In this document: piece by piece, positions 34,255 through 44,690 of the stretch | Numbering within the stretch: the first letter of the stretch is position 1 | Layout of the letters: each line of letters opens with the position of its first letter | From: Primula veris | Taxonomy: Eukaryota > Streptophyta > Magnoliopsida > Ericales > Primulaceae | Assembly (NCBI GenBank): GCA_963682055.1 | Contig: OY821747.1 | Span: 28,518,126 to 28,582,125 of the forward strand | Direction: 5' to 3' | DNA length: 64,000 nucleotides | Made by a program: the position numbers and the translations under genes | The notes under the pieces: model-generated | What the model was told of the DNA's origin: nothing | Databases searched by the model: none | What the model saw: only the letters and a program-made list of their open reading frames with translations

Positions 34255-35130
34255 ATATTAACAAAAACATACCCTTAAAAGTTACATTATCAAAAACATA
34301 CATTTAATAAAAAAAAAGGTATGAAATCGGAAAAAAGGGTAAAAACTCGAAAAAAAGAGTATGAAATCAAAAAATAAAGGTATGAAATCGGAAAAAATTG
34401 GGTTATAAATTCGAAAAAAATGGGGTATGAAGTCGAAAAAAAATAGTATGAACTCAAAAAAAAAACGGTATGAACATGAAAAAATTGGGATATGAAGTCG
34501 AAAAAATTGGGGTATGAATTAGGAAAAAAAATGGGGTATGAAGTCGAAAGAAAATGATATGAAATCGAAAAAAAGAGTATGAACTAAAAAAGGGGGTATG
34601 AACATGAAAAAAAACGGGATATGAAGTCGAAAAAAATTGGGGTATGAAGTCGGAAAAAAATAGGGTATGAAGTCGGAAAAAAAGTGGTATGAAATCAGGA
34701 AAAAAAAATGTATGGACTCAAATAAAAACGGGGTATAAACATGAAAAAACGGCGTATGAAGTCGAAAAAAATTGATATCATACTGAAAAATAAGGTAGGG
34801 AATCGAAAAAAAAGGGTATGATATCGAAAAAATAGGGGTATGAAATCGAAAAATCAGGGTATGAACTTGAAAAAAAAAAACTCAAAATGAAATCGAAAAA
34901 ATCGGTGTATGAAATCGAAAAAAGTGGGGTATGAGCTTGTAAAAAATAGGGTATGACTTCGTAAAAATCAGAGTATGAAACCGTATGAACTAAAAAAAAA
35001 CGGGGTATGGAATCGGAAAAAATGGGGGTATGAACTCGAAAAAGAAAGGGGTATGAAATAGGGGGAAAAAGTATAAAATCGGAAAAAAGGTAAGAAATCG
35101 AAAAGAACCAGGATATAAACTCGAAAAAAA
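34255..35130. repeat. Minisatellite of GGGTATGAAGTCGAAAAAAA units
   Basis: About 45 degenerate copies of a unit of 17-21 bases (GGTATGAAxTCGxAAAAAA), with variants in the A run and in the ATG/TCG part. No ORF. The sequence is strongly strand-asymmetric, with A and G on the plus strand. Confidence 0.9.
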
Positions 35131-35765
35131 GTAACTTTTAAACTGTTTTTTTTTTTCCATAATAGATGCAAATAAAGTTTAGTGACGTCTCAAATATATC
35201 TTTGGTGTTACATGGAGAAAATAACCGCATAATAATGATAACAAACCACTTAGCTAATCACAGATGCAAATTGTCATCAGCTTTTAAGCTGTTTGTTTAC
35301 TCAGATAATCTATATATTGTAACAACAGAAGAACAACTTTTTTTGGAATTTTTTTTATTGCAGTCAAACAAGCCTTTAATCATCATTGGTAAATAACAAA
35401 ACCGCACTTGGAGGCATGATGTGGGATGGCATCAGGGTGGGTTGGGGCGGCGCCGGGGTGGCGTGGTGATCATTGGGGAGGGGTCCCGACTCTACTCAAA
35501 CGGAAAGGAGATGATGTAGATATAGAGATGATAGAGAGCGGAGAGAGAGAAAATGATGGAGAAAGAGAAAAGAGAGAGCACGAAAAGAGAAATTGATGGA
35601 GAGAGGGAGAAGAACGATAGAAGATGATGAATGGAGAAAAAACATAAGAAATAAAGTATGTTTTTATAATTAAAACTATTTGGGTGTTTTTTGTTAATTT
35701 AATTTCATAAGTAGTATATTTTGTTAATTATTCCCAATTGGTAAAAGCCAATAGAAAGTAGTAAT
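35131..35765. other. Non-coding DNA with a GC-rich patch and a GA-rich tract
   Basis: A short G-rich stretch (35410-35490) is followed by a GAGA-rich tract (35510-35640). An inverted form of the AACAAAAACATA phrase near 35660 and 35720 may be the right edge of an insertion that starts near 34190. No gene supported. Confidence 0.4.
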
Positions 35766-35766
35766 A

Positions 35767-35800
<34 letters not shown>
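35766..35800. repeat. (AT)n microsatellite
   Basis: About 17 TA/AT units in a row. Confidence 0.9.
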
Positions 35801-35805
<5 letters not shown>

Positions 35806-35829
35806 TTATTTTTATTAATAATAATTTAA

Positions 35830-36530
35830 TAATTTAATCAGATCCGCAAGAGATAAACGTGAACCAAATATTTGGAATAACCTAACAAGTCGCAACTTAA
35901 TAATATGTAGTGGTGCTTCGTTTAAAAGCAATTCTGATTGGCCTGCAGGGGAAGTCATTATTCGAGACTGTTGTTGGTAGAGCCTTGGACGATTAGAGTA
36001 GCATGTCGACGACTGGTATGGTCGAAGCTAGAGTTTCGGAGACTATGTGTTTGTACTTGAAATGAGACCTTTAGTACATAGGGTTGAACCCATATACTAC
36101 AAGAATATTAGCAAAATACAAATAGTTTTTATGAAACTACGTCCATCTTGAACACACACTTACGTTTGTCAAAACAATGCTTCGTATATTTATATATTAT
36201 ATAAAATTAATAAAACGGAAGCATCTACATTGTGAGATTTTTAAGCGTTCTTGGGCATGGGCCGATGTGGCCCACTCTTAAAACCGGGCATGTCGATTGG
36301 CTAGGGATAAATGTAGAATTCTATTTGGATAATACCGAGTTGATTAGATTATGTATACGAGAAAGACTAACGCCTTGGTAGATTGATGCAGTTATCACCG
36401 ACATTTTAACGCCCAGGAAAATATGAACGGGAGTTTAACTTGAACTCCAAGAGCGTTTAGTAAGTGTGTGATTTTTGAAGCTAATTTCGTAAGAGTAGGG
36501 TACTTCAAATCTTGATTATTGGACTTTCCG
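35830..36530. repeat. Duplicated intergenic segment (pairs with 12481-12920)
   Basis: Same landmarks as 12481-12920, but carrying an extra 278-base insertion at 36010-36287. Confidence 0.65.
36010..36287. mobile_element. 278-base insertion with 9-base target duplication GCATGTCGA
   Basis: Flanked by GCATGTCGA at 36001-36009 and 36288-36296. The paralogous site near 12636 has a single GCATGTCGA and no insertion. A 9-base duplication suggests a Mutator-like transposon, but I see no clear terminal inverted repeats. Confidence 0.65.
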
Positions 36531-37029
36531 TGACCACTAATTTGGTCACTTATATATAATGACTTAAATTAATTAAAGTCTGCATTATAAACCAAAGAAA
36601 AAAATTGGCCTGCTAAAATATAGTAGACCTAAGTTAGTCATATAGAAAGTATTTTCTCATTTCAAAACTTATTTTCGTTTCACTCTATTTCACTTTGTAA
36701 ATCTTTAAAAAAAAAAACATGTTTACGTTTGGGTTTATCGTTTTGCTTCATGTATTCGTTTTAATTCCCGACAACTGAGGTCTGACAAATAAAACGTAGT
36801 AAATTGTAAAAGACTGAGAAATTATTAATATGAAAAATTATTTTCAGACTTCATGCCCCCATTAGGCGTAAGCAAAATCACTGCTTTACTCAAAATCATT
36901 TAAGAGTCGGCGAGTCGCCCGATGTAGATCTAACTACCAGAGGAATCTTTTGCAACAACTCCACAGACAACCCGCAAAAAAAGGGTAAGAACTATAGATT
37001 CGTCTTAGCGTCTTATTTACTACAGTTTA
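36531..37029. other. Intergenic DNA, partly duplicated
   Basis: The end (36850-37029) is similar to 39630-39760 and 60410-60560 (CTAACTACCAGAGGAATCTTT, CAACTCCACAGACAACCC), a short repeat inside the A/B patch. Confidence 0.45.
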
Positions 37030-38143
37030 GTTTCTTAACTAAACATTACAAGGGCAAATGTTTCACTGATTCACGACACAACATTGCGACTCACTTTACA
37101 TTGAAAATAGCACTTTCACATTGCGACAATGACATACAACCAGTAAAGAGACAACGATAAATTATAGAAATTAAATGCGACCATGACAGCTTAACAAGCA
37201 TGTTAGTAAATACTTGAAAACACAAGGGTTTGGTTCAATAGGTCGCCAAAAGGACACTAGGCCTGTAGGCCGGATTATATTTGATGATGTAACACAGTTA
37301 AGCTATTTCTATATTGTTAAAATTCCCTCGACTTATTGAAGTGGGGAGAAAGGCAAGTTTACTGGATATTGAAGGATTTTTCCTATTTCACTGCGGTTAG
37401 TTTGAACTTTGAAGAAGTTGTTTCTATTTTCGAACACCCGAAACAAAAGAAAGCCATCTTTAAGATCTCACTATAGCCTTCTCAAGCATCAGCGTACCCT
37501 AAAAGACAACCAACCATCTGGTAATTCTCCGGCTGCATCCATATATAAAGTCGCTTATTCTTTGTCTTAAAGAAGGTTTAGATCAGTCGAACAAATTCAT
37601 CATCATATAATAAGAAAATGGCACAAACCTCCTCCTTCGAAATATTGCTAAATTCATAATTTTTGTTGTTGTCCAAGACTTCACCCCATCTGCAACCGAC
37701 AGCACTTCAGAATGATCCTGCAGAATGCGAATTTCAGCAAAAAAAACCTTGTAACATAATAACAGGAAATCATTTCCAAGTCTACGCTTAAGGAGAAAAA
37801 TTCAATACCCCCTAGAAATTACAAAACATGAGAAACAATTATCCACATAATCTAAGGTTCGGTAGATCAATTTTGTAGAGTCTAAAAGCTGTAATATAAA
37901 CAATCAACAACCCTTTCAAAAAGAAAAAACAACAGTACATAGTCTAAATTAAATTACCTTTTATCTGGTAAATCACTTATTCGATGTATGATTGATTTTC
38001 TGTTTGTCGTCTTCGTCTTTAGATTTTGCATAACCACCACTGGTAATGTTGCTTTCCATTTTGCAAGAGCTGAAGATTTATCTACGGTTGACAAGTTATA
38101 TAATGCAACTTAATGGGCCTTTTGCCTTGGGCCGAACAACTAT

Positions 38144-38321
38144 CACTACAAGAAAAAAGTTAATAGTAACAATTTAATTTTTGAAAACTGTTGATAAATT
38201 GAGTGTCGCTAAATTTAGTAACAGTTTAGCAATAAAAACTGTTGCTAAATTTAGCGACACTCATTTTACCATCAGTTTAGAAACATACACTTTGACGGTA
38301 AGCTGACATTTTTTGTAGTGT
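38144..38321. mobile_element. CACTA-type MITE, TSD TAT (copy A)
   Basis: 178 bases starting CACTACAAGAAAAAAG and ending TTTTTTGTAGTG, flanked by TAT on both sides. Internal sequence is palindromic around GTGTCGCTAAATTTAG. The same insertion with the same TSD is in copy B at 58905-59071. Confidence 0.88.
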
Positions 38322-39004
38322 ATACCCGGAGATATGTGTTATTAAATATTTCGTCAGCATAACACAACCGTGATAGCTACTCCGTAAACCTATAAATTCG
38401 TTTTATGAAGTTAAGTGAACTGGATTTGGCACTTATAATCCACATTATTCCAAAAATGGCTAACAAAATCAAATTTTCCAAAAAGCAATTAAATATACAC
38501 GTATAGCCTTTCTTTATAAAAATACCATATCAAAGAAGGTTGTTAATAGGTTATACTTGAAAACAAGAATACATAAATAGAATCAAATTTATCCAGTTAG
38601 TTAATCATTCTTTCTAAGGTTGCCATCGACGTCCTCTGCCTTGACAAGACTATCGATTTGTAGCCATATCCCTTGGTAGCCTTTATTAGGTCAATTATGC
38701 AAGCAGTAGATGCAAGCTTCAAGAACAAACTTAATAACCCTTTAAAAAAAAATTAATTTAGATTATCCATATTTTGATTATTGTATGGAACAGCTTAAAG
38801 AAGAGAAAATTTCAAATTACTTCTGCAAAATGGGAAAAGGACGGGGATTTATTTTGGGTGCTAAAACAAAGAGTATCAGATAACCACTTTACCAACTACA
38901 AAAGCAACAGCAAACATAATAACATTGATTTTTTTTCAAAAGGACCAGTTAAGCCTTTAATATACACGATAGTATATTAAATGACATTGTAAGTAACAAT
39001 GTAC

Positions 39005-39120
39005 CTTGATGTCGTTTTCTTGATAGAATCAAGTTCTGAAACTTTTGATCTTCCTCTTAAAACTTTGAGAGGATTTCTAACAACTTCGGGGTCACTCGAA
39101 ATAACTTGGCTTAAACCCAT
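39005..39120 (-). pseudogene. Unknown minus-strand exon with possible start codon, copy A
   Basis: Open from an ATG at 39118-39120 to a donor GT (AAG|GTACAT). Reads MGLSQVISSDPEVVRNPLKV, then LRGRSKVSELDSIKKTTS. Copy B (59772-59886) is similar but has lost one base in a CCCC run, so its frame is broken. The family is not recognised. It lies about 60 bases from the oppositely oriented oxygenase fragment. Confidence 0.35.
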
Positions 39121-39177
39121 AGTTCTCCGTTTAATTCTCTTCCTAGTACTTCTCAAACCACCCATATACCCATTCGG

Positions 39178-39474
39178 GGTAAGCAATTTTCTGGTGGAGA
39201 ATTGTTCTTTCGGGGGATTAGGTGTGAGAAGCAAGTGGATACAGAAACTCAGCCTGATGAATCGTTTGAATATTCTCATGTCCAGGGTCGTGCAGTTCTT
39301 CACCGGGGTCGTCATCGATATGGTGCTAAAGCCATCACATCTGGCCACAGGATTAATTTGCTACTGTGGTGCAGAAGTTCTGTCTTCAGAGAGTTGAGAA
39401 AATATCAGTTTGAAAGGATCTCCAGTTCTGAAATCACTGAAAAGAAACTACATTCTAAACCCAAGGTGACTTGA
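39178..39474 (+). pseudogene. C-terminal fragment of a PKHD-type 2OG-Fe(II) oxygenase, copy A
   Basis: 99 codons including stop: GKQFSGGELFFRGIRCEKQV, then SYSH-like FEYSHVQGRAVLHRGRHRYG and GHRINLLLWCRSSVFREL. The block with the iron-binding His (LHRGRHR(H/Y)GA) and the 2-oxoglutarate-binding Arg (GHR.NL) matches plant PKHD-type hydroxylases such as the At1g22950 family. The HxD motif and N-terminal part are absent. The C-terminus after FREL diverges and stops early. Copy B at 59945 is also open, and is closer to the family at HRHGAKA. Confidence 0.72.
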
Positions 39475-40131
39475 GGAGAAAATTAAATAGACAACGTAAT
39501 CTGAAGTAAGAAAAAAGAAAAAATCCAGAGTTAGAAAAAATAAAAGCTAAGAGCCAAAAAAAATTATTTCATGTAGCAACTTAATTTAAGAGATTTTTAC
39601 TATGAAAAATAGTTTTCTTATAGAACATAACTCAAAATTCCTTAAGAGTCATGGAATGACAATCTAACTACCAGAGGAATCTTTCGCAACAACTCCACAG
39701 ACAACCCGCAAAAAAAGGTAAGAACTAAATTCGTTTTAGCGTCTTATTTACTACAATCTGTTTGCAAGTTTGTATTCTTATGAAAGAATTTAATGTTTTG
39801 ATTAGAACAAAAGGCAATAGATCATAATAAAGTACCTTAAAAGAGATTATAGACATATCTTTAGTAAAAAAACTATTCTTCCTTAATAACAAAGTCGGGT
39901 AAAGTTAAGAGGACAGAAGAGCAAATGCCGGTACAAAGTAACTTCATTCTTTTAGTACCCATGATAGTAACCCAAAATAACTGTCTACGAAAGTGATTTA
40001 TAAAAAGGCAAGATTACAAATTACCATCAAAAAATTAAAACTACTTTGAAAGTAACGTTTATTTCACTACTTAAATAGGCAAGATTTAAAACATCTCAAA
40101 ATAGTATAATAATCGGGGAGTATATATTTAC

Positions 40132-40400
40132 CATTTCTATTCTCAAGTTTGGAAATGCAACAAGGGCAATGCCAGTTTCCTTGAGCAACCCTCATAAGTA
40201 GGGTTTAAGCAATACATGTGATATTCCTCATCACACGTATCACATAGGAGCACAAGGTCATCGTTTTTGTCAATTCCGCATATTTTGCAAATATTTTCCT
40301 CCCAAGGAGCTTTCGGTAATATACAGGAAGAGATGACAAACTCATGTACTTTTTTTTTCTGCTCTGGGGTTAAGCATGCCAATCTTGGATATCCGACAGG
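40132..40400 (-). pseudogene. PHD-finger exon of an MBD9-like gene, copy A
   Basis: Minus-strand exon with acceptor TGCAG and donor GT. Reads LTPEQKKKVHEFVISSC, then ICKICGIDKNDDLVLLCDTC and DEEYHMYCLNP. These are the first seven zinc ligands (C..C, C..C, H..C) of a PHD finger of MBD9 type. The frame then slips by two bases; in the corrected frame QGNWHCPCCISKLE supplies the last Cys pair. Copy B (60940-61208) has the identical slip. MBD9 reads histone and methyl marks; this exon could not make a full finger. Confidence 0.75.
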
Positions 40401-40784
40401 CTGCATTAGCAAAATTAAATTAACATTTGTGAGATCTGACGAGAACTGGATTTCAGAACAGGACCTTATAGTATAGTATCTAATTATCTATAGCTAACAA
40501 TAAATGGAATTTGGTTAATGCCTGAAGGGATAGATATACAAAAAAAATTGATATTTTTGTTGCCCTAGTCTTCTGGAACATATTGACCAGCTCCGTAACC
40601 ATGTAATATTACTTGGCCTCAGGTTCAAATAATAATTTTATATATTGCCAGTTTAAACTTTGTAATAAAGAACACTGAGAAGTGATAAGAAAATGAAGCA
40701 ATCTACGCAACAGTATAGCAGAAGTATAATCCCAGTCTGCTAAATATCAGACAAATATCTAAATATACTCAGACAAATATCTAA

Positions 40785-41210
40785 ATATACGGATGGTTTG
40801 TAGGAGCAGATGATTACAATTCCGAAGGGGTTATTGGAGAGTATTTGCAAAGGGTGCGGGAATTAAGGACTATATGTGATATTGTTGAGCAATCTTCCGA
40901 AGATAGATATAAAGTTGGTGCTAATTTAGCTAACCAAACAGACATGAAAAATGAAGATCTGAGTGAGTTGCAAGATATGTACAATGAAAAAACGCTTTCT
41001 TTGAGTAGGATGATTGATGAAAAAGATTCCTTACACGCAGCTTTTGTTGAAGAAACAAGGAAGACGCAGAGCCTTACTCGAGATCCTGTCAGAAGAGTGT
41101 TAGATGAGCAAGAGATGTTAAGTCAAGAACTAGAAGCTAAAAGGAAAGAGTTGGACAACTGGGGTAAACAAGATGGAGTTGGCAATGAGTCAATAACTCA
41201 GTTATAGACA
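40785..41210 (+). pseudogene. FDM/IDN2-like fragment (end of XS domain and coiled coil), copy A
   Basis: Open from IYGWFVGADDYNSEGVIGEY through a long coiled coil (NEDLSELQDMYNEKTLSLSR, DEKDSLHAAFVEETRKTQSL) to a TAG at 41208-41210. The YGW...ADDYN..G.IGEYL motif is the end of the XS domain, and the coiled coil follows as in FACTOR OF DNA METHYLATION/IDN2 proteins, dsRNA-binding partners in RNA-directed DNA methylation. The main XS domain and the XH domain are missing. A stop lies just upstream (40782-40784). The coding strand is opposite to the PHD exon 380 bases away. Confidence 0.78.
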
Positions 41211-41349
41211 AATCCAACAAAAATGTTAAAATGAAAAAAGGCAATTAATGTCTTGATTACCTAAGGAAAAAAGGCAACTGATCATATTAAGTACCGTAAA
41301 GAAGAATATACACATATCTTTAGTAAAAGACTATTCTCCATTAATAACA

Positions 41350-41590
41350 AAGTTGGATAAATTTGAGAAGAGTCATGAAAAGCAAATGCAGGAGCAAAGT
41401 AATTACTTCATTCTTTTAGTACATGATCGTAAAACAATATAATATAACCTAGAGTACACAAACTGACTCAAAGAACCGTTACGAAAAACAACTGTAGTAT
41501 AAGTGGAATATTGAATATAGAACAACCCTAGAATCTAAGATTGCACCGCAATATGCATAAAAATACATAGAGCTCTACGGTCAGTTAAAT
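41350..41590. repeat. Recurrent host module, copy 4
   Basis: Same landmarks as at 12076, 17860 and 32600 (AAGTGGAATATTGAATATAG, TTGCACCGCAATATGCAT). Partial copies adjoin the PHD exons at about 39900-40010 and 60690-60800. Confidence 0.6.
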
Positions 41591-41632
41591 GTTATACAAA
41601 CATCAAGTAAAAGAAATTAATCGAAGCATTAC

Positions 41633-41770
41633 CTTGCGACCAGGCCATGTTATGAAATGTGATGAACAATGATCTTTCCATTGTGTCATTACTTAAGTAT
41701 CGCCGCCTTTTATTTTTCTTCGAGATACTCCAGTTATGTCGAAAATTTAAGTCATTGCCGCCTTTTTTTA
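41633..41770 (-). pseudogene. Unknown basic exon, copy 2
   Basis: Paralogue of 32979-33132: KKGGNDLNFRHNWSISKKNK, then RRRYLSNDTMERSLFITFHN and MAWSQ, with the same acceptor and donor context. Between the two copies the LSND..(M/L)(E/G)RSLFI.FHN core is kept while the middle varies. Function unknown. Confidence 0.4.
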
Positions 41771-42500
41771 CTATCACAAAACGATTATAAAGATGTTTAC
41801 TTTGCTTAAAAGAGCAATCTTTGCAACTTGGTAACACGAGAATTAATAACAAATCAAAGATCTACTCATTTATAAAAATGCATTCTATCATCATTTCTTG
41901 TAGATTGATTAACTATTACTCCTTTGATCTCAATTTAAGAAGGTTCGGAAACGTGCAAAATTATGCGAGGAAAAGTTAAGCGTAGAAATTAGGCATCTAA
42001 CTATGTAATAATATTTTTAATGTATATATTCGATATTTTGATGTATAAAAAACTACACCCGGAAACTGCATGGATAAACCCTAAAGATTTCAACTTTCTT
42101 AGAACTTGTATCTCTTTGACAAAATGGGTAATAAATTATGGATACATATTATAACAAGCAGAATCTAATAAACAAAACAAAACCCTAAGTCATTAAAGTG
42201 CATCCCACAAAGAAAAAAACTACACCCGGAAACTGCATGGATAAACCCTAAAAATTTCAATTTTTTGAGAACTTGTATCTCTATGGTAAATGGAAAATAA
42301 ATCATGGATACATATTAGACTAAGAAGAATCTGATGAACAAAACAAAACAAAATCCTTGATCATTAAGTGCATCACACAAAGAAAAAAAACTATACATAT
42401 TTTTAGATTGAGAGAGAGAGATTCTACCAGGATATGTACTGAAAAGCTGCATTTTATTTTTACGAGGAAGTACAAATATGAGTGGTTTCGATAAGCTGCT
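41771..42500. other. Probable 5' leader or intron of the minus-strand unit
   Basis: Contains a local duplication (AACTACACCCGGAAACTGCA at about 42050 and 42219) also present near 33450 and 18725, and purine-rich GAGAGAGA at 42411-42420. No ORF recognised. Confidence 0.4.
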
Positions 42501-42508
42501 ATTTATAG
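42501..42508 (-). promoter_or_regulatory. Possible TATA box of the minus-strand unit
   Basis: The minus strand reads CTCTATAAATAGCAGC, a good plant TATA context, about 80 bases upstream of the conserved CAGGATATGTAC leader phrase. Sequence only; no transcription evidence. Confidence 0.35.
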
Positions 42509-42823
42509 AGTTTTAATAGTTTATATAAGCTAAACCCTAATTACGGCGGCTGTTCCGTTTATATATATTGACTGAAAGTTGGGATTTATCCGTGGTCTTA
42601 TGCACTAATAATAATTAAACAATTAAATTAGGCCCACTAAAATACCCAGGCTAGTTATATGCATTAAATATGTAAATTCATTTCTCACCTTTTTTTTTTT
42701 TATTTCACTCTATTTCAATTGTATATCTTAAATTTTTTTATTTTTTTATTTATTTTTCACGTTTCGTTTTATCGTTTTGATTCCCATATTTGGTTTACTT
42801 TGCGGAAACTCATGTGGTCCTGA

Positions 42824-43424
42824 TATGGGTGGTATCGGTTCGGAACCAAACTTTTTGACTACATACCGATAACATACCAAACTAGTTTTCTTTGAGAATT
42901 TTTATACCATTACCGAACCAAATTATTCAGTAGTTTCGGTTTGGTTTTGTTTTTATAGCAAATTTTAGAGTTTACAAGTGATGATAGAAAAATGGTGCGT
43001 ATTGAGAAAAAAAAACATAATATAAAGTTTTAAAAGTAGTAGATTAAAAATATATATTTATTTATATTATTGTTACATTTCTCGTTTATTTGCATAAAAT
43101 GGTAAATACTACTAGATCTTTCTAGTAAATGTTATAAGTATTCACTATAAAAAGTAATTTAAGTATATTATAACAATGTTAATAATTAAGTGTATATAAT
43201 AAGTATTTTAGTTTATTTGTCTATATAGTATATTTTAATATTTCGGTTTGAATCGGTACCATACCGAACTCACCAAACGAATACTGAAACCGAACCGATT
43301 TTCAAAGATCGGTTCATTTGTACCGTACCGTAATGTCGGTATACCAAACTTTTGGTACCGACTTGATTGGTTCGGCTCGAAAAGCGGTCGGTTGGTACAA
43401 GTCGGTACAAAAAAATCACCCCTA
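42824..43424. mobile_element. hAT-type MITE, TSD GGTCCTGA
   Basis: 601 bases with the 8-base duplication GGTCCTGA at 42816-42823 and 43425-43432. Ends TATGGGTGGTAT and ATCACCCCTA are imperfect inverted repeats of the TAGGGGTG type. Both flanks inside are full of GGTACCG/CGGTTCGG-like palindromes while the middle is AT-rich. ORFs within it are chance. Confidence 0.85.
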
Positions 43425-43432
43425 GGTCCTGA

Positions 43433-44100
43433 GTCGCCTGACAAATAAAACTTTAATAAACTGTCAAAAACTAAAAACACTAATCGCGCTTGCTATTAAA
43501 TTAAAATTCTAAAATACTATTGTTGTGTCGACTACTAGCCCACTCAAAAAATTTCTCCTCTCTATGGAAGTTGTCGGGACTTAAACCTGATGTTAAACGG
43601 CAAACAACCGTTTTTCGTTGTTATGCATATATATTCCCAAGATGATTTGAAAGGTGGAAGTTATGTTTTCTTTTTGCCTCATTATTTATGTTCATTTGAA
43701 TGATTATCACGAGCTAGCTTTCCCATTGATTTTTTTCAAAACAATATTATTAAGCGTTTTGTTTTAGAAAGCTCAAAGTTTTATGTAAATATATTCTGTA
43801 ATAGGTATAAAAATAGAGTTTCGTCAAGGAATTGCTTATATGCATTGAGACGTGTTAATAGTCTTCCTTTATCATTTCTTACATGTTGGACTTGATAATC
43901 TTAAGCGAAGAAGATGAGATCATAAATTGAATCATATAAATATTAAAATACCAACCAATATGAAACAGATCGTAAATAGAAGTTAACATATAATTAATGA
44001 TGTCATGAGTTAGTAACATTCGTTTTTTAAAATCTTATTTTATTAAAGAGATATCAAGCGATTTCACATCTATCCATTTAAAAGACTCGAGCTTTGTATC
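43433..44100. other. Intergenic DNA
   Basis: No gene or repeat supported. Confidence 0.35.
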
Positions 44101-44690
44101 CAGAGCCGTATTTTGGGCTAGACCCAAGAGACACGGGCCTATAGCCCCCAAAAACGTATATTTCCAAGACCCCCCGTTTGACAAAATATTAAATATATAT
44201 ATTTCATTTTTTTCCCTAATCAATAGTTATCTGTTACCGAGTGGTTGGTTTTCTTACTAAATAGTGTAGTCAACCCGTGTTCGAGTATTTACTGAGACAA
44301 GATTTGTTTTTTTTATTTCATTATAGAATTTAGTAAACTAATGAACCTTTTTATTTTATTTAAGTTTCTATATGATCTCCTATATTAAAGAAAATAGGAA
44401 ATGACCTGATTTGTTTAATAGATAACAAATTTGGTTCCTATTTTCCTTTAAAAAAATCATAGTATAATTGTAAGTCGAATGCGAAATTTGTAAAAAAAAA
44501 TCTTCGTATCATTGATTTTTTTTGTTAAATGTGCTCAACTTATTGCATATAATATTTTATAGCTTAATATTTTATTATATATTAATCGTATCTTATAAAT
44601 TTTATTTAAATAACTTCTTCTTTTTTACGAAGAAAAAAATGCCCAATTTTTAAACTGGTCTAAGGCCGCAAAACTCTGTAAACGGCCCTG
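44101..44690. mobile_element. Probable hAT-type non-autonomous element
   Basis: Begins CAGAGCCGTATTTTGGGCTAG and ends GTAAACGGCCCTG, inverted repeats of the CAGGGCCG(T) type seen in plant hAT elements. Flanking octamers TTTGTATC and CGTGTATT match at five of eight positions, so the target duplication is decayed. No transposase. Confidence 0.55.

Larger units (their letters stand above)
37030..41210. repeat. Duplicated gene-fragment patch, copy A
   Basis: Aligns with 57775-62083 (copy B) over about 4 kb at visibly high identity, including non-coding DNA and a shared MITE; the left third also aligns with copy C (49130-49390 joined to 56042-56835). It carries, left to right, a CACTA MITE, an unknown minus exon, a 2OG-oxygenase fragment (+), a PHD exon (-) and an FDM-like exon (+). 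Confidence 0.85.

Noticed and set aside
34255..35130. CRISPR-like array
   Set aside because: Units are contiguous, without unique spacers, and degenerate; this is a plant minisatellite.
34968..35171. 67-codon minus ORF rich in Phe and Ser
   Set aside because: Translation of the minisatellite; no biological support.
35410..35640. CpG-island-like promoter of a gene to the right
   Set aside because: The GC-rich part is under 100 bases and is followed by a simple GA-rich tract; no exon follows.
39202..39397. Overlapping 132- and 123-codon ORFs around the oxygenase fragment as separate genes
   Set aside because: The conserved HRGRHR and GHRINL motifs fix the real frame; the other frames are shadows, apart from the possible minus exon at 39005-39120.
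43235..43480. Overlapping plus and minus ORFs
   Set aside because: Caused by the palindromic GGTACCG repeats of the hAT MITE at 42824-43424.
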